A stretch of DNA of 64,000 bases from JAZKFT01 sp039925965 (GCA_039925965.1 JBDSXW010000059.1:62001-126000); one strand, 5' to 3'; shown: positions 17,670-26,757, numbered from the stretch's first letter. Program-made: numbers and translations. The notes: generated by a model not told the origin, from the letters alone.

Positions 17670-18719
17670 TTACGTCACCCACTTCAAATGTTGTTCCTTT
17701 AACTGGTGCTTAAAAGGCACATGCTTTTCCTGGGCTTCGTGCCATTGTTTTTTTAACTGGTGGTACCATTGGGCCTGGGTATCGGGATCGCCTACGAGCA
17801 GGAGTTTTGGATTTCGATCGAGGCCTTCTTTAAGTTTGGTAAATACACCAAGGTCCTGGCCGATAAAGGTTTTGCCCAGCTTTTTTAGCGGCAGCCAGAT
17901 AAATTTCACCATGCCGATGGAGGTAAAGAAAAACTGGTTGAGTTCGGTTTCGTTTTCGTTGATCGGCGTTAGCGTAGTAATAGAAACGATCTGGTGTTTT
18001 TCGCCCACCAGGATATGTTCAAAACGGTTGCCGGGGATTTCAAATTTGATTTCGGTGCTGGTGCCACCTTTCAATACTTTATATCCTTTGGAATTGGTAG
18101 ATGGCTTGTGCCGTGCCATCATAAAGCCCATTTCGGTGGGCACAAAATGTTTCTCCTTGATACGAAGCGATTTTTTATTGCGCCAAAACCAGCTTTGGTG
18201 TACAAAAGTTACATGGGCAGGATCGATGAGGCCGATCACAGCATGATCCACATTGCAGGGCAGCACTACTGTTTCCACATGGCGAAATGTTTGATCGGCA
18301 GGAATAATCAGGTCGGGCGGCTTTACAACAGACTCCAGGTCGCCTTGCTTGTTTTGCGGCATATAGACCCAGATTGTGCCGCTGATTTCTTTGCACAGGT
18401 ATTTGATCGCTTTAAACTTGCAGATATTGATATTACTATCCGGCGCTAATGCCGGTATTTCAGTACAAACCCCATCACTATTGAATTTCCAGCCATGGTA
18501 GCAGCACTGGATCTCGTTTCCATCGTACCAGCCATAGCTGAGCGGAACACCCCGGTGCGGGCAATTATCCCGCAGGGCAAAGACCTCGTTTTCATTGGTG
18601 CGACCAAACACAAGCTTATCGCCCAATAATTCCTTGCTAAGCAATTTGCCTTTCTTCAGCTTTGCAGAAGGTATAGCGAGATACCACATGTTGCGAAGAA
18701 AAAGCTGGTTGTCGGCCAT
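17670..18719 (-). CDS. Rieske 2Fe-2S oxygenase, alpha-subunit type
   Basis: An aromatic ring-hydroxylating or demethylating oxygenase of 349 residues. The N-terminal Rieske domain has C53-P-H55 (in NCPHRG) and C72-C-Y-H75 (in CCYHGWKF), binding the 2Fe-2S cluster. The catalytic domain has the mononuclear iron motif region NVDHAVIGLIDPAHVTFVHQ with the expected Asp and two His. It resembles VanA/PaO-type single-component terminal oxygenases. No reductase or ferredoxin gene is adjacent, so electrons must come from a partner elsewhere. The substrate is unknown. The ATG is followed directly by family-typical sequence. Confidence 0.9.
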   Translation of the reverse strand: MADNQLFLRNMWYLAIPSAKLKKGKLLSKELLGDKLVFGRTNENEVFALRDNCPHRGVPLSYGWYDGNEIQCCYHGWKFNSDGVCTEIPALAPDSNINICKFKAIKYLCKEISGTIWVYMPQNKQGDLESVVKPPDLIIPADQTFRHVETVVLPCNVDHAVIGLIDPAHVTFVHQSWFWRNKKSLRIKEKHFVPTEMGFMMARHKPSTNSKGYKVLKGGTSTEIKFEIPGNRFEHILVGEKHQIVSITTLTPINENETELNQFFFTSIGMVKFIWLPLKKLGKTFIGQDLGVFTKLKEGLDRNPKLLLVGDPDTQAQWYHQLKKQWHEAQEKHVPFKHQLKEQHLKWVT

Positions 18720-18729
18720 GATAAATATT

Positions 18730-19061
18730 TAGTACAAAGATTTTAGTACAAAGATGGGAGAACAGAGATAGTAGTACAAAGATATTAGTACAGAGATAAG
18801 AGTATTGAGATATCAGTACAGAGATTTTAGTCCAAAAAGAAAAGCCGGTTTGGAGATGAATATCCGGGTAGCGTCAAATGTCGCAGCGGGTTTTATAGAC
18901 TTATTAAATTTATTTTTTTGGTTACCAGCTTTTGCCTTTTATAGCATCGACATTGGCGACGCTCCGTTCAGCAGCAGAAAATAGGTCATCATTTTACACC
19001 CATTTTGAAAACCCGGAAATTTAATTGAACAGTCTTTAGTCTTTGTACTAAAATCTACTAT
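18730..19061. repeat. Large fold-back word repeat (TAGTACAAAGA words)
   Basis: Five or more direct copies of words like AGTACAAAGATTTT at 18730-18836. A reverse-complement block is at 19031-19061. GATTTTAGTACAAAGA (18739-18754) is matched exactly in inverted orientation at 19040-19055. The ~195 bases between carry no reading frame I can support. It fills the gap between two minus-strand genes. Confidence 0.85.
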
Positions 19062-19071
19062 TTATTCCCGC

Positions 19072-19662
19072 TCATTTTACCAGGAACACCACATTATTAC
19101 CGGCGACCACAGTTTCTATTTTTTGGAGTTTGCCGTTTACGTAAAAATAAATATTTTTTTTGCCGTTCGGCTGTTTTACCTGGTATTGGTGGTTGCCGAG
19201 ATTGGTGATGGTAAGGTACATCCCTTGTATTTCGCTAAAGGCGGCAGTGTCTTTGATTGGCTCTTGAAAATAGAGGTTGGTAACACAAAGATTAATAGGG
19301 TAGTCCATTTGGCTGATCTTACCATTTTTGGTTAACTGGTATTGTTTGCCTTTTATTTCCAGCCCCGTGTTTTCATCCTGACCAGGCATATTACTGGTCC
19401 GAATGGCCCTGCTTACGGTAAGGTTGCCATCATACCAGTAGGTTTTGGTAACAATATTTACCATAACGGTAAATACCATTGTTGTTTTTACATCGCTTTT
19501 CATACTGTATTCCGCGGCCTTATCCTTTGTTACTTTCTCTGCATTGATCTCGCCGATCTTCTTTTCACCCATCATTACTTCCATTTTTATTTTTTGCGCG
19601 ACAGCACCTAAAGCACCAGTCAGTAGCAACAGAACGAAAGAAAACTTGATAACCATAAACAT
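19072..19662 (-). CDS. Secreted DUF6134-like protein
   Basis: A periplasmic or surface protein of unknown function, 196 residues from the chosen start. The signal peptide is MFMVIKFSFVLLLLTGALGA followed by VAQ; the frame is open further upstream, but the residues there do not fit a signal peptide, so the internal ATG is preferred (the ATG two codons later is equally possible). The mature part has beta-rich sequence with KIGEINAEKV, TYWYDGNLT and a YFVNGKLQKIETV-like end (here YFYVNGKLQKIETV). This fits the DUF6134 type common in Bacteroidota. It is divergent from the symporter gene. The family call is tentative. Confidence 0.65.
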   Translation of the reverse strand: MFMVIKFSFVLLLLTGALGAVAQKIKMEVMMGEKKIGEINAEKVTKDKAAEYSMKSDVKTTMVFTVMVNIVTKTYWYDGNLTVSRAIRTSNMPGQDENTGLEIKGKQYQLTKNGKISQMDYPINLCVTNLYFQEPIKDTAAFSEIQGMYLTITNLGNHQYQVKQPNGKKNIYFYVNGKLQKIETVVAGNNVVFLVK

Positions 19663-19849
19663 AATTTTTATAAGGAACAGATATGATGCAAAAAGATTGC
19701 CATGAATTGCCAGCAGGCACCCAACTGGCACTCTTTATAGCAGCTGTAACGAATTTACAGGGGAGCCGGATGTTAACCTAAACACAAGGTCATTTCCATT
19801 CTTAAAATGATTCCCCACCGTTTGACCGGTTTTTTGTTTATTTGAAATT

Positions 19850-19986
19850 GCTTTACGCCATTCGCTGAAGGCTGAACGCTTTACGCAACATGCACCAATT
19901 TTATCCGCTCACCCTTTAAACGTCTGGCGTTTAGCGTCATGCGTTCGGCTTAAACCGTAAATCACAAATCGTAAATCGTAAATACC
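19850..19986. repeat. Word repeat before the symporter (CGTAAATC words)
   Basis: Blocks such as TTCGCTGAAGGCTGAACGC and, inverted, GCGTTTAGCGTCATGCG, then direct CGTAAATCACAAATCGTAAA copies running up to the symporter ATG. Inverted similarity is partial. It occupies the divergent gap. Confidence 0.55.
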
Positions 19987-21549
19987 ATGTCGAGCTGGTT
20001 ATTATTATCCTTTGTCGCGGCCTATTTTATTATCCTGTTGGGCGTGGCCTGGTACACCAGCCGCAATGCCAGCAACGATACTTTTTTTATTGGCAATAAA
20101 AACAGCAACTGGATGCTGGTGGCTTTTGGCATGATCGGCACTTCTCTCAGCGGGGTAACCTTCGTAAGTGTACCAGGTGGTGTGGGAAATGGTAGCGGTA
20201 GTGTGTACAATGGTTTCGCCTATATGCAGGTGGCTTTCGGATATTTAATTGGCTATACCGTAATCTCCTTTGTGCTATTGCCATTGTACTACCGGCTAAA
20301 CCTGACCAGTATCTACAATTACCTGCAACACCGTTTTGGCAGGATCGCTTATAAAACCGGGGCGCTGTTTTTTATCATCAGTCGCACGGTGGGCGCCACT
20401 GCGAGGCTCTATCTCGTAATCAACGTGCTACAGTTCTTTATCCTTGACCGGATGGGGGTGCCCTTTATAGTTACATCTACGGTGATATTGGTGATGATCC
20501 TGCTCTATACGTTCGAAGGGGGTGTAAAAACAATTGTATACACCGATACTTTACAAACCACGCTGATGGTGGCAGGCCTCATTGTGTGTGTCGTCTATAT
20601 CCTGAACCACCTGCACCTGGGTGCCGGCGAGGCGTTGAGCCAGATGAAAACAAGCGGCTACCTCAATATTTTCAATACGGATGTCAATAGCAAGGGTTTC
20701 TTTCTCAAACAGATTATCGGCGGGGCGTTCATTACCATCGCCATGACCGGCCTCGACCAGGAAATGATGCAGAAGAATATCAGCGTAAAACGTCTGGGCG
20801 ACTCGCAGAAAAATGTAATGACGCTGGCTGTAGTATTGGTGTGTGTGCTCTTCCTTTTCCTCATGCTCGGCGGCCTGCTGTACATGTACACGATTTCAAA
20901 AGGCGGTACCTATTCGGATGTGATGGTAAATGGTAAGATGGTAAAGCAACTGCTGATCAACGATCCGGCAACCCCGGGCACGATGCTCAATGTGATCGGC
21001 GATAAAATATTTCCCACGGTGGCGCTGAGCTTTTTGCCGACCGCCATTGGTGTCATGTTCATCATTGCCTTAATTTCCGCCTTATTTCCCAGTGCCGATG
21101 GTGCCCTCACCGCCCTCACCTCATCCTTTTGTATCGATATCCTGGGCCTCAAACAAAGAGACGACCTGGATGAAAAGGGGAAAAAGAAGTTGCGACTAAC
21201 TGTCCACCTGAGTTTTGCTGTTATCTTCCTGCTTTGTATAATGGTATTTTACTGGCTCAATAACAACAGCATCATCGATATCATCCTGGCGTTGGCCGGA
21301 TATACTTATGGCCCACTGCTTGGCCTTTTTGCCTTCGGGATTTTTACCAAAAAAGCCCTGCCCAACTCGCTATCTATTACCGGTGTTTGCCTGATGGCTC
21401 CGGTCATCAGCTATATCCTGGACTACAATGCCAAAGCCTGGTTTGGCGGCTACCAGATTGGTATTGAACTGTTGATCATCAATGGCCTGCTTACGTTTAT
21501 CGGATTGCTACTTATTTCGAAGAAACAGGAGGCATTACAATTATCGTAA
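19987..21549 (+). CDS. Sodium:solute symporter (SSS family)
   Basis: A 520-residue inner-membrane transporter with about 13 hydrophobic segments. It couples uptake of a small solute to the sodium gradient. Family landmarks are GTSLSGVTFVSVPGG in the first third, YNYLQHRFG, TFEGGVKTIVYTDTLQT and TGLDQEMMQKN in the middle, and LFPSADGALTALTSSF later. The substrate cannot be read from the sequence; related Bacteroidota proteins are annotated for sialic acid, sugars or carboxylates without proof. The next gene starts 19 bases downstream on the same strand, so the two are probably co-transcribed. Confidence 0.92.
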   Translation: MSSWLLLSFVAAYFIILLGVAWYTSRNASNDTFFIGNKNSNWMLVAFGMIGTSLSGVTFVSVPGGVGNGSGSVYNGFAYMQVAFGYLIGYTVISFVLLPLYYRLNLTSIYNYLQHRFGRIAYKTGALFFIISRTVGATARLYLVINVLQFFILDRMGVPFIVTSTVILVMILLYTFEGGVKTIVYTDTLQTTLMVAGLIVCVVYILNHLHLGAGEALSQMKTSGYLNIFNTDVNSKGFFLKQIIGGAFITIAMTGLDQEMMQKNISVKRLGDSQKNVMTLAVVLVCVLFLFLMLGGLLYMYTISKGGTYSDVMVNGKMVKQLLINDPATPGTMLNVIGDKIFPTVALSFLPTAIGVMFIIALISALFPSADGALTALTSSFCIDILGLKQRDDLDEKGKKKLRLTVHLSFAVIFLLCIMVFYWLNNNSIIDIILALAGYTYGPLLGLFAFGIFTKKALPNSLSITGVCLMAPVISYILDYNAKAWFGGYQIGIELLIINGLLTFIGLLLISKKQEALQLS

Positions 21550-21568
21550 GACCACAAATTTTTAAATA

Positions 21569-22267
21569 ATGAACGAACTAACCAACGTTTCCAAAACCCG
21601 CAAGTGGAGCGAAAGCAAGGCGAACAGCAGCTGGATGATCTTTAAAATAATGGCAGAATTTGTGGATGGCTTTGAGGCACTGGCAAAAATAGGCCCCTGC
21701 ATTTCCATCTTTGGCAGCGCCCGTACCAAGCCCGGGCATCCATATTATGAGCTTGCAGTAGAGATTGCCCGTGAGCTGGCAGAAGAAGGATTTGGCATCA
21801 TCAGCGGCGGCGGACCGGGTATTATGGAGGCGGCCAATAAAGGCGCTTTCCTGGCTGGCGGTAAATCCGTAGGACTCAATATCACACTGCCTTTTGAGCA
21901 AATGCCCAACACCTATATCGACCGCGATAAAAGCTTGAACTTCGATTATTTCTTTGTTCGGAAAACCCTGTTTATCAAGTACAGCCAGGGCTATATCATG
22001 ATGCCCGGCGGCTTTGGTACCATGGACGAGTTTTTTGAAGTGCTCACTCTCGTGCAGACGACTAAAGTAAACCGCATCCCGATGGTATTGGTAGGTAAAG
22101 GCTATTGGAAAGGATTGATGGACTGGGTTAAAGCCAGTATGCTGGAAGACAATCAGTACATTAACGCGGCCGATCTGGACCTGATACATATGGCTGATAC
22201 CCCAAAAGAAGTCGTGGATTATATTTTAGAATATTACACCAAGAATAAGCTGGAGCCCAATTTTTAG
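21569..22267 (+). CDS. LOG family protein (TIGR00730), first copy
   Basis: Rossmann-fold protein of 232 residues in the lysine decarboxylase-like/LOG family. Several members hydrolyse cytokinin or other nucleoside 5'-monophosphates to free base and ribose 5-phosphate. The nucleotide-binding GSART-like segment (FGSARTKPGH) is near residue 48, GGGPGIMEAANKGA near 85, and the catalytic PGGFGTMDEFFE, of the PGGxGTxxE type, near 148. It follows the symporter by 19 bases. A second, shorter paralog lies at 46.3 kb. Biological role in bacteria is usually nucleotide salvage. Confidence 0.93.
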   Translation: MNELTNVSKTRKWSESKANSSWMIFKIMAEFVDGFEALAKIGPCISIFGSARTKPGHPYYELAVEIARELAEEGFGIISGGGPGIMEAANKGAFLAGGKSVGLNITLPFEQMPNTYIDRDKSLNFDYFFVRKTLFIKYSQGYIMMPGGFGTMDEFFEVLTLVQTTKVNRIPMVLVGKGYWKGLMDWVKASMLEDNQYINAADLDLIHMADTPKEVVDYILEYYTKNKLEPNF

Positions 22268-22269
22268 GG

Positions 22270-22456
22270 TAAAGAGTGCAAGTAGCAAGTAGCAAGTAGA
22301 AAGTAGCAAGTAGAAAGTAGCAAGTAGCAAGTAGCAAGTAGCAAGTAGCAAGTAGCAAGAAGCAAGTAGCAAGAAGCAAGAAGCAAGAAGCAAGAAGTAA
22401 GTAGTAAGTAGTAAGAAGCAAGAAGCAAGAAGCAAGAAGTAAGAAGCAAGCAGCAA
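22270..22456 (+). repeat. Direct tandem AAGTAGC/AAGAAGC repeat
   Basis: About 25 head-to-tail copies of a 7-base word, mostly AAGTAGC changing to AAGAAGC and AAGTAGT. There is no inverted partner. It starts a few bases after the LOG stop codon. The leucine-rich reading frames on the other strand are artefacts of the repeat. The rest of the 425-base gap (22457-22692) includes a purine-rich CTTATCCGAGAGGAGAAGGG stretch and TACACC words, but no gene. Confidence 0.92.
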
Positions 22457-22692
22457 ATAAGCACGGAATAGCTGGTAGTTTCAATTTAAACAGTCAAAAA
22501 AATGATCATTGGTTCGGGAGCCTAGCCTGTCCCGAAATAGAAATCAATCGTTCCGGAGAGGCACCCTTATCCGAGAGGAGAAGGGCCGGGGATGAGGCTC
22601 AGCGACTGGCATTGTTTGAACATTGAAATCATGGGCCATGTACGCCCAAACTCCCTACACCCTTGGAGCCCTTACACCTTAAACCTTTTCCC

Positions 22693-23331
22693 ATGGTCAT
22701 CCCCCAACAAGTCGAAAACTATAGTTCCTCCTACTGCTCCGAACTCTCGCCGCTGATCGGTGAAGTGCTAAACTATACTTTGAAAAACCACCCCCACGCC
22801 CATATGGTGAGTGGGCAGGAGCAGGGGCTGCTGCTGCAGTTTTTTAGCCGGATGATTCGTCCAAGACGCATTTTAGAGATCGGTACTTTTACAGGCTTCA
22901 GTGGCCTGTGTCTGGCAGAAGGATTATCCTGGGATGGCGAGTTGCACACTATTGAATTGAGGGAAGAAGATGCAGCAACTGCCCGGACTTATTTTGACAG
23001 GTCACCGGCCAAAGACAGGATTAACCTGCATGTTGGAGATGCATTAGCCATTTTACCTACCTTGAATAAGCAATGGGACCTGGTGTTTATAGATGCCGAC
23101 AAACCCGGGTATATCGACTATTACGATCTGGTAGTACCACATCTACAGCCCACAGGATGGATACTCGCAGACAATGTGCTGTTTCATGGCGAAGTGCTGC
23201 AGGAACCCATCACCAGCAAAAACGCCAGAGCCATCGCAGCATTTAACGAGCATGTAAAAAACGACGACCGCACCGAGCAAATGATCGCCACTGTACGCGA
23301 CGGCCTGATGATTATAAGAAAATGCATGTGA
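22693..23331 (+). CDS. Class I SAM-dependent O-methyltransferase
   Basis: A methyltransferase of 212 residues of the Methyltransf_3 (catechol/caffeoyl-CoA O-methyltransferase-like) family. The SAM-binding glycine motif is RILEIGTFTGFSGLCLAEGL near residue 61; the acidic ELREED follows, then DLVFIDADKPGYIDYYD with the metal-ligand Asp residues, and ADNVLFHGEV. The frame is open ten codons further upstream from a TTG, but that part is intergenic word sequence; the ATG at 22693 is chosen. The substrate is unknown. Confidence 0.93.
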   Translation: MVIPQQVENYSSSYCSELSPLIGEVLNYTLKNHPHAHMVSGQEQGLLLQFFSRMIRPRRILEIGTFTGFSGLCLAEGLSWDGELHTIELREEDAATARTYFDRSPAKDRINLHVGDALAILPTLNKQWDLVFIDADKPGYIDYYDLVVPHLQPTGWILADNVLFHGEVLQEPITSKNARAIAAFNEHVKNDDRTEQMIATVRDGLMIIRKCM

Positions 23332-23353
23332 ATTCGTTAATAAACCGGAACCC

Positions 23354-23361
23354 TACCTTTG
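23354..23361 (+). promoter_or_regulatory. Candidate -7 element
   Basis: TACCTTTG matches TAnnTTTG about 108 bases before the glucosaminidase gene; the -33 element is unclear. Confidence 0.35.
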
Positions 23362-23469
23362 CGGAGCAATAACTAATCTTGCAGTTATCATTTGTAACCT
23401 CAAGCTTTCGAAACATTACCCACTTACGAACGACTCAACGCTCAGTTCTCACTAATCACGATCTCAGGC

Positions 23470-24498
23470 ATGAAAAAACTCCTCTACCTATCCATCCTTA
23501 TTTGTTCCAAAACGTTCGCCCAGGATTCTCTATCCGTGCAGCGCTACATTGACCAGTACAAAGACATGGCCATGGCCGAAATGCAGCGTACCGGCGTGCC
23601 CGCAGCCATTACCCTCGCACAGGGAATTCATGAAAGCAGTTTTGGTACCAGCGAACTGGTGCTCCGCAGCAACAACCATTTTGGTATCAAATGCAAAAGT
23701 GACTGGACCGGCCGCAGCGTAAGGCATGATGATGATGCCAGCCAGGAATGTTTCCGTGCCTACGATTCTGCCTGCCAGTCATACAAGGATCATTCAGACT
23801 TTCTCCGCGGCAACCAGCGTTATGCTTTCTTATTTCAATACGACCCAACGAATTACCAGGCCTGGGCGAAAGGATTAAAGCAGGCCGGCTATGCTACCAA
23901 CCCACGGTATGCCCCGATACTTGTCGGCACCATCGAAAGGTTTCATCTGAATGATTACACATTGCTGGCTATCAACCGCCAGCCTGTAAAGGATACAGGG
24001 CAAAACATTTACGCACAGGCCGCTTACAACACAGAGAATCCGCCCATCGTTAATGTGGTTGCCGCCAACAGGTACGCTGAACTGGTGCGGCAAACACCCA
24101 ACGCCAATTTTAACCTGGCCAGTACCTATCCAACCGGCGTGTTCGATATTAACAACTGCAAAGTGGTCTTTGCTGAAAAAGGGATGTCGCTGCTGGCTTT
24201 GGCTATTGCCCATAAAGTCAGCATGCCTAATCTCATTACCTGGAACGATATGGATGAAACCGACATCGTGCCCGAAAGCCAGTTGATCTTTTTAGAGAAA
24301 AAGCAAAAGAAAGGCAAGACAGAAATCCATGAAGTAAAGCCCGGTGAAACCCTTTGGCAAATAAGCCAGGTCGAAGGCGTACGCCTTACCAACCTGCTTC
24401 AATACAATAAGCTTTCCGATAATAATATTCCCGCTGTAGGCGAAAAAATTTACCTGCAAGGATATACCGTACAACAGCCGAAACTGATAGGAAAATAA
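23470..24498 (+). CDS. Secreted glucosaminidase with C-terminal LysM
   Basis: Peptidoglycan hydrolase expected to cleave beta-N-acetylglucosaminyl bonds outside the cytoplasm. The signal peptide is residues 1-17 (ending TFAQ). The glucosaminidase domain (about 25-155) has PAAITLAQGIHESSFGTSEL, carrying the catalytic Glu, then NNHFGIKCK and FRAYDSACQSYKDHSDFL, as in FlgJ/Acm-type enzymes. A degenerate LysM-like unit lies near 230-278. A full LysM (about 285-332, VKPGETLWQISQVEGV then LLQYNKL) binds glycan. At 342 residues the architecture is usual for Bacteroidota. It may work with the amidase at the left end in wall remodelling. Confidence 0.94.
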   Translation: MKKLLYLSILICSKTFAQDSLSVQRYIDQYKDMAMAEMQRTGVPAAITLAQGIHESSFGTSELVLRSNNHFGIKCKSDWTGRSVRHDDDASQECFRAYDSACQSYKDHSDFLRGNQRYAFLFQYDPTNYQAWAKGLKQAGYATNPRYAPILVGTIERFHLNDYTLLAINRQPVKDTGQNIYAQAAYNTENPPIVNVVAANRYAELVRQTPNANFNLASTYPTGVFDINNCKVVFAEKGMSLLALAIAHKVSMPNLITWNDMDETDIVPESQLIFLEKKQKKGKTEIHEVKPGETLWQISQVEGVRLTNLLQYNKLSDNNIPAVGEKIYLQGYTVQQPKLIGK

Positions 24499-24590
24499 GC
24501 ACCTATTTGCATGGAGCAATGCTGTAGTTTTTTCAAACTATAGCTCGGCCTGCGGCCAGTTGTATTGCTCGTTTATACCCGTACGGATTC

Positions 24591-24598
24591 TATATTTG
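24591..24598 (+). promoter_or_regulatory. Candidate -7 element of the acyl-CoA dehydrogenase
   Basis: TATATTTG matches TAnnTTTG 23 bases before the preferred ATG. It also argues against the upstream in-frame start at 24565, which would lie above the promoter. Confidence 0.5.
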
Positions 24599-24621
24599 CC
24601 ACCTCACCGAAAAATATTACG

Positions 24622-25803
24622 ATGCCACAACAGGACCTGTTTAGCAGCCCCGATTATTACCAGCTTGATGAATTATTGAGCGAGGAGCATAAAATGGTAA
24701 GAGACACTGTACGCGCCTATGTGAAAAAAGAAATCAGCCCGATAATAGAAGACTACGCACAGCGTGCGGAGTTCCCCGTGCAGATCGTAAAGCAGTTGGG
24801 AGATATCGGTTGTTTTGGCCCCACTGTGCCTGAAACCTATGGTGGTGGCGGCCTTGATTACATCAGTTACGGCCTCATGATGCAGGAACTGGAGCGTGGC
24901 GATAGCGGTGTGCGCAGCACGGCGTCGGTGCAGGGCTCACTGGTGATGTATCCCATTTATGCCTATGGCAATGAAGAGCAACGCAATAAATATTTACCGA
25001 AACTGGCCAGCGGCGAATGGCTCGGATGCTTCGGTTTAACCGAGCCCAACCATGGAAGCGATCCGGGCGGCATGCTGACGAATATCAAGGACGGCGGCGA
25101 TCACGTAATTCTCAACGGCGCTAAAATGTGGATTAGCAACGCCCCCTTTAGCCAGGTGGCTGTGGTATGGGCAAAGGACGAGGAAGGTGTTATCCGCGGC
25201 GTAATTGTAGAACGCGGAATGGAAGGTTTTACGACGCCTACCACCCATGGCAAATGGAGCCTGCGGGCCAGCGCCACAGGCGAATTGGTTTTCGATAATG
25301 TAAAAGTTCCCAAAGAAAATATTCTGCCGAATGTAAAAGGACTCAAGGGCCCGCTCGGCTGCCTTAGCAAAGCCCGCTACGGCATTGCCTGGGGTGCGCT
25401 GGGTGCGGCAATGGATTGCTATGATACCGCCCTTCGGTATGCACAGGAACGTGTACAGTTTGGCCGGCCTATCGCCGGATTCCAGTTGCAACAGAAAAAG
25501 TTGGCAGAGATGATCACTGAAATCACCAAGGGCCAGCTACTCGTTTGGCGCCTGGGCGTCTTGATGAACGAAGGCAGGGCCACGCCGCCACAGATCAGTA
25601 TGGCCAAAAGAAATAGCTGCGAAGTAGCTACGAATATTTGTCGCGACGCCCGCCAGATGCTTGGTGGCATGGGCATCACCGGCGAATACAGCATCATGCG
25701 CCATATGATGAACCTCGAAAGCGTGATTACCTACGAAGGCACCCATGACATTCATTTGCTGATCACGGGCATGGACATAACAGGGCTGAACGCGTTTAAA
25801 TAA
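24622..25803 (+). CDS. Acyl-CoA dehydrogenase, glutaryl-CoA dehydrogenase type
   Basis: FAD enzyme of 393 residues. It most resembles glutaryl-CoA dehydrogenase, which oxidises and decarboxylates glutaryl-CoA to crotonyl-CoA in lysine and tryptophan breakdown. Indicators are the GDSGVRSTASVQGSLVMYPI region, where the Arg-Ser pair is typical of this subfamily, CFGLTEPNHGSDPGGM for FAD/substrate binding, and YEGTHDIHL near residue 371, whose Glu is the catalytic base. The start at MPQQDLFSS is preferred over an upstream ATG because of the promoter-like element just before it. It is a single gene, convergent with an unknown secreted-protein gene. Confidence 0.93.
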   Translation: MPQQDLFSSPDYYQLDELLSEEHKMVRDTVRAYVKKEISPIIEDYAQRAEFPVQIVKQLGDIGCFGPTVPETYGGGGLDYISYGLMMQELERGDSGVRSTASVQGSLVMYPIYAYGNEEQRNKYLPKLASGEWLGCFGLTEPNHGSDPGGMLTNIKDGGDHVILNGAKMWISNAPFSQVAVVWAKDEEGVIRGVIVERGMEGFTTPTTHGKWSLRASATGELVFDNVKVPKENILPNVKGLKGPLGCLSKARYGIAWGALGAAMDCYDTALRYAQERVQFGRPIAGFQLQQKKLAEMITEITKGQLLVWRLGVLMNEGRATPPQISMAKRNSCEVATNICRDARQMLGGMGITGEYSIMRHMMNLESVITYEGTHDIHLLITGMDITGLNAFK

Positions 25804-25826
25804 TTGGGAGTATTGTTTGCAGCCAT

Positions 25827-25946
25827 TTAGCCATTTAGTCATGGGTCAATTAGTCAATGGGTCATTGACATAATGACGCTGAAACTCCGTACCTAAATTA
25901 AGCTGCTTGATTTAGGTCAAGTAGCCTTTTGACTAAATGACTATTG
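25827..25946. repeat. Fold-back word repeat (TTAGTCATT/GGTCAATTAG family) with central palindrome
   Basis: Left block of GCCATTTAGTCATGGGTCAA-like words, right block with CTTTTGACTAAATGACTAT as the inverted counterpart. In the middle, ACCTAAAT and ATTTAGGT bound a 27-bp near-perfect palindrome (25891-25917, AAGC/GCTT centre). It lies between two convergent genes. Confidence 0.85.
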
Positions 25947-25956
25947 CAATATATAC

Positions 25957-26625
25957 TCAAAGGCTTTCATTAAAACTCACGAGGTACTCGATCATTTTTC
26001 TACTTTTTTCAATCGCGGACTCATCGGAATAGGACCTGTAAATTCCAGGACGGTTTTTGAAAAGTTGCAGCAGAAAATCAGGAGTGGCTTGCTGGCTATT
26101 ACCATCGTCGTCAATGATAAAGGTTTCTTGATAGGTTGCGGAATTAGCCCTGGCCGCTGCCGCCGCAGCAGTTAACGCCCCGGCAGCTCCCAGGCTGCGT
26201 ACTGACGGGCCGGTTATATTATTGACTTTTTTACTGATGGTATAGAAGGAATACCTGCCAATATAATCCAGCGGGTAGTATATTTTTTTGGGAAGCACGC
26301 CTTTGGGCGGTAATATAAAAACAAGATTGCCATCGCAAAATCCCCAGATTTTAGGTTTTTTTCCAATGCTGTCGGCAAATGCTATCCTGGCAGCGGACAT
26401 TTGAATGCCAGCATCATTTACATATGGGATTATCGAAAAACCATCTTTGATAGTCGGCTTATTGTCCAGGAATTCCTGGTAGGTTTGATAAGCCCAGGGC
26501 CTTTTGGCACGAGGCGGTGCAGGCAGGTAACTGGTGTCTGCTATCCGTGAATTCATCGAATCTGACTGAGCCTGGCAAGTGTATGTCAGCAATATAAGTG
26601 AGGCGTAAAAAAGTAAAAATCTCAT
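25957..26625 (-). CDS. Secreted protein of unknown function
   Basis: Not recognised. It has 222 residues with a signal peptide (1-19, ending TCQAQ). The mature part begins with a proline-rich linker (YLPAPPRAKRPW), followed by a mixed region with WGFCDGNLVFILPPKG and YYPLDYIGRYSFY. An alanine-rich stretch near residues 147-160 (GALTAAAAAARANS) could be a helix or a hinge, then a charged helical end. There is no catalytic motif and no sorting domain, so the likely place is the periplasm. It is a single gene, convergent with the acyl-CoA dehydrogenase across a word repeat. Confidence 0.7.
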   Translation of the reverse strand: MRFLLFYASLILLTYTCQAQSDSMNSRIADTSYLPAPPRAKRPWAYQTYQEFLDNKPTIKDGFSIIPYVNDAGIQMSAARIAFADSIGKKPKIWGFCDGNLVFILPPKGVLPKKIYYPLDYIGRYSFYTISKKVNNITGPSVRSLGAAGALTAAAAAARANSATYQETFIIDDDGNSQQATPDFLLQLFKNRPGIYRSYSDESAIEKSRKMIEYLVSFNESL

Positions 26626-26757
26626 GAAACGTTGATGATAAATGCAGCGGCAAATATAGGCGCTGGCGTTTTTGGGGTTAAGGCAATATCATAATCAGTA
26701 TGGCTTCCTGATGCCTCCTTCTGCGTTACAACCCAAGTCGCACAGAGGCAACGATTC

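Noticed and set aside
22270..22456. CRISPR-like regular repeat
   Set aside because: Units of 7 bases follow each other without spacers; no cas gene is in the window.
22161..22484. Leucine-rich reading frames (LLLATCYLLLA) on the minus strand
   Set aside because: They are translations of the AAGTAGC tandem repeat in three frames; open only because the word lacks stops.
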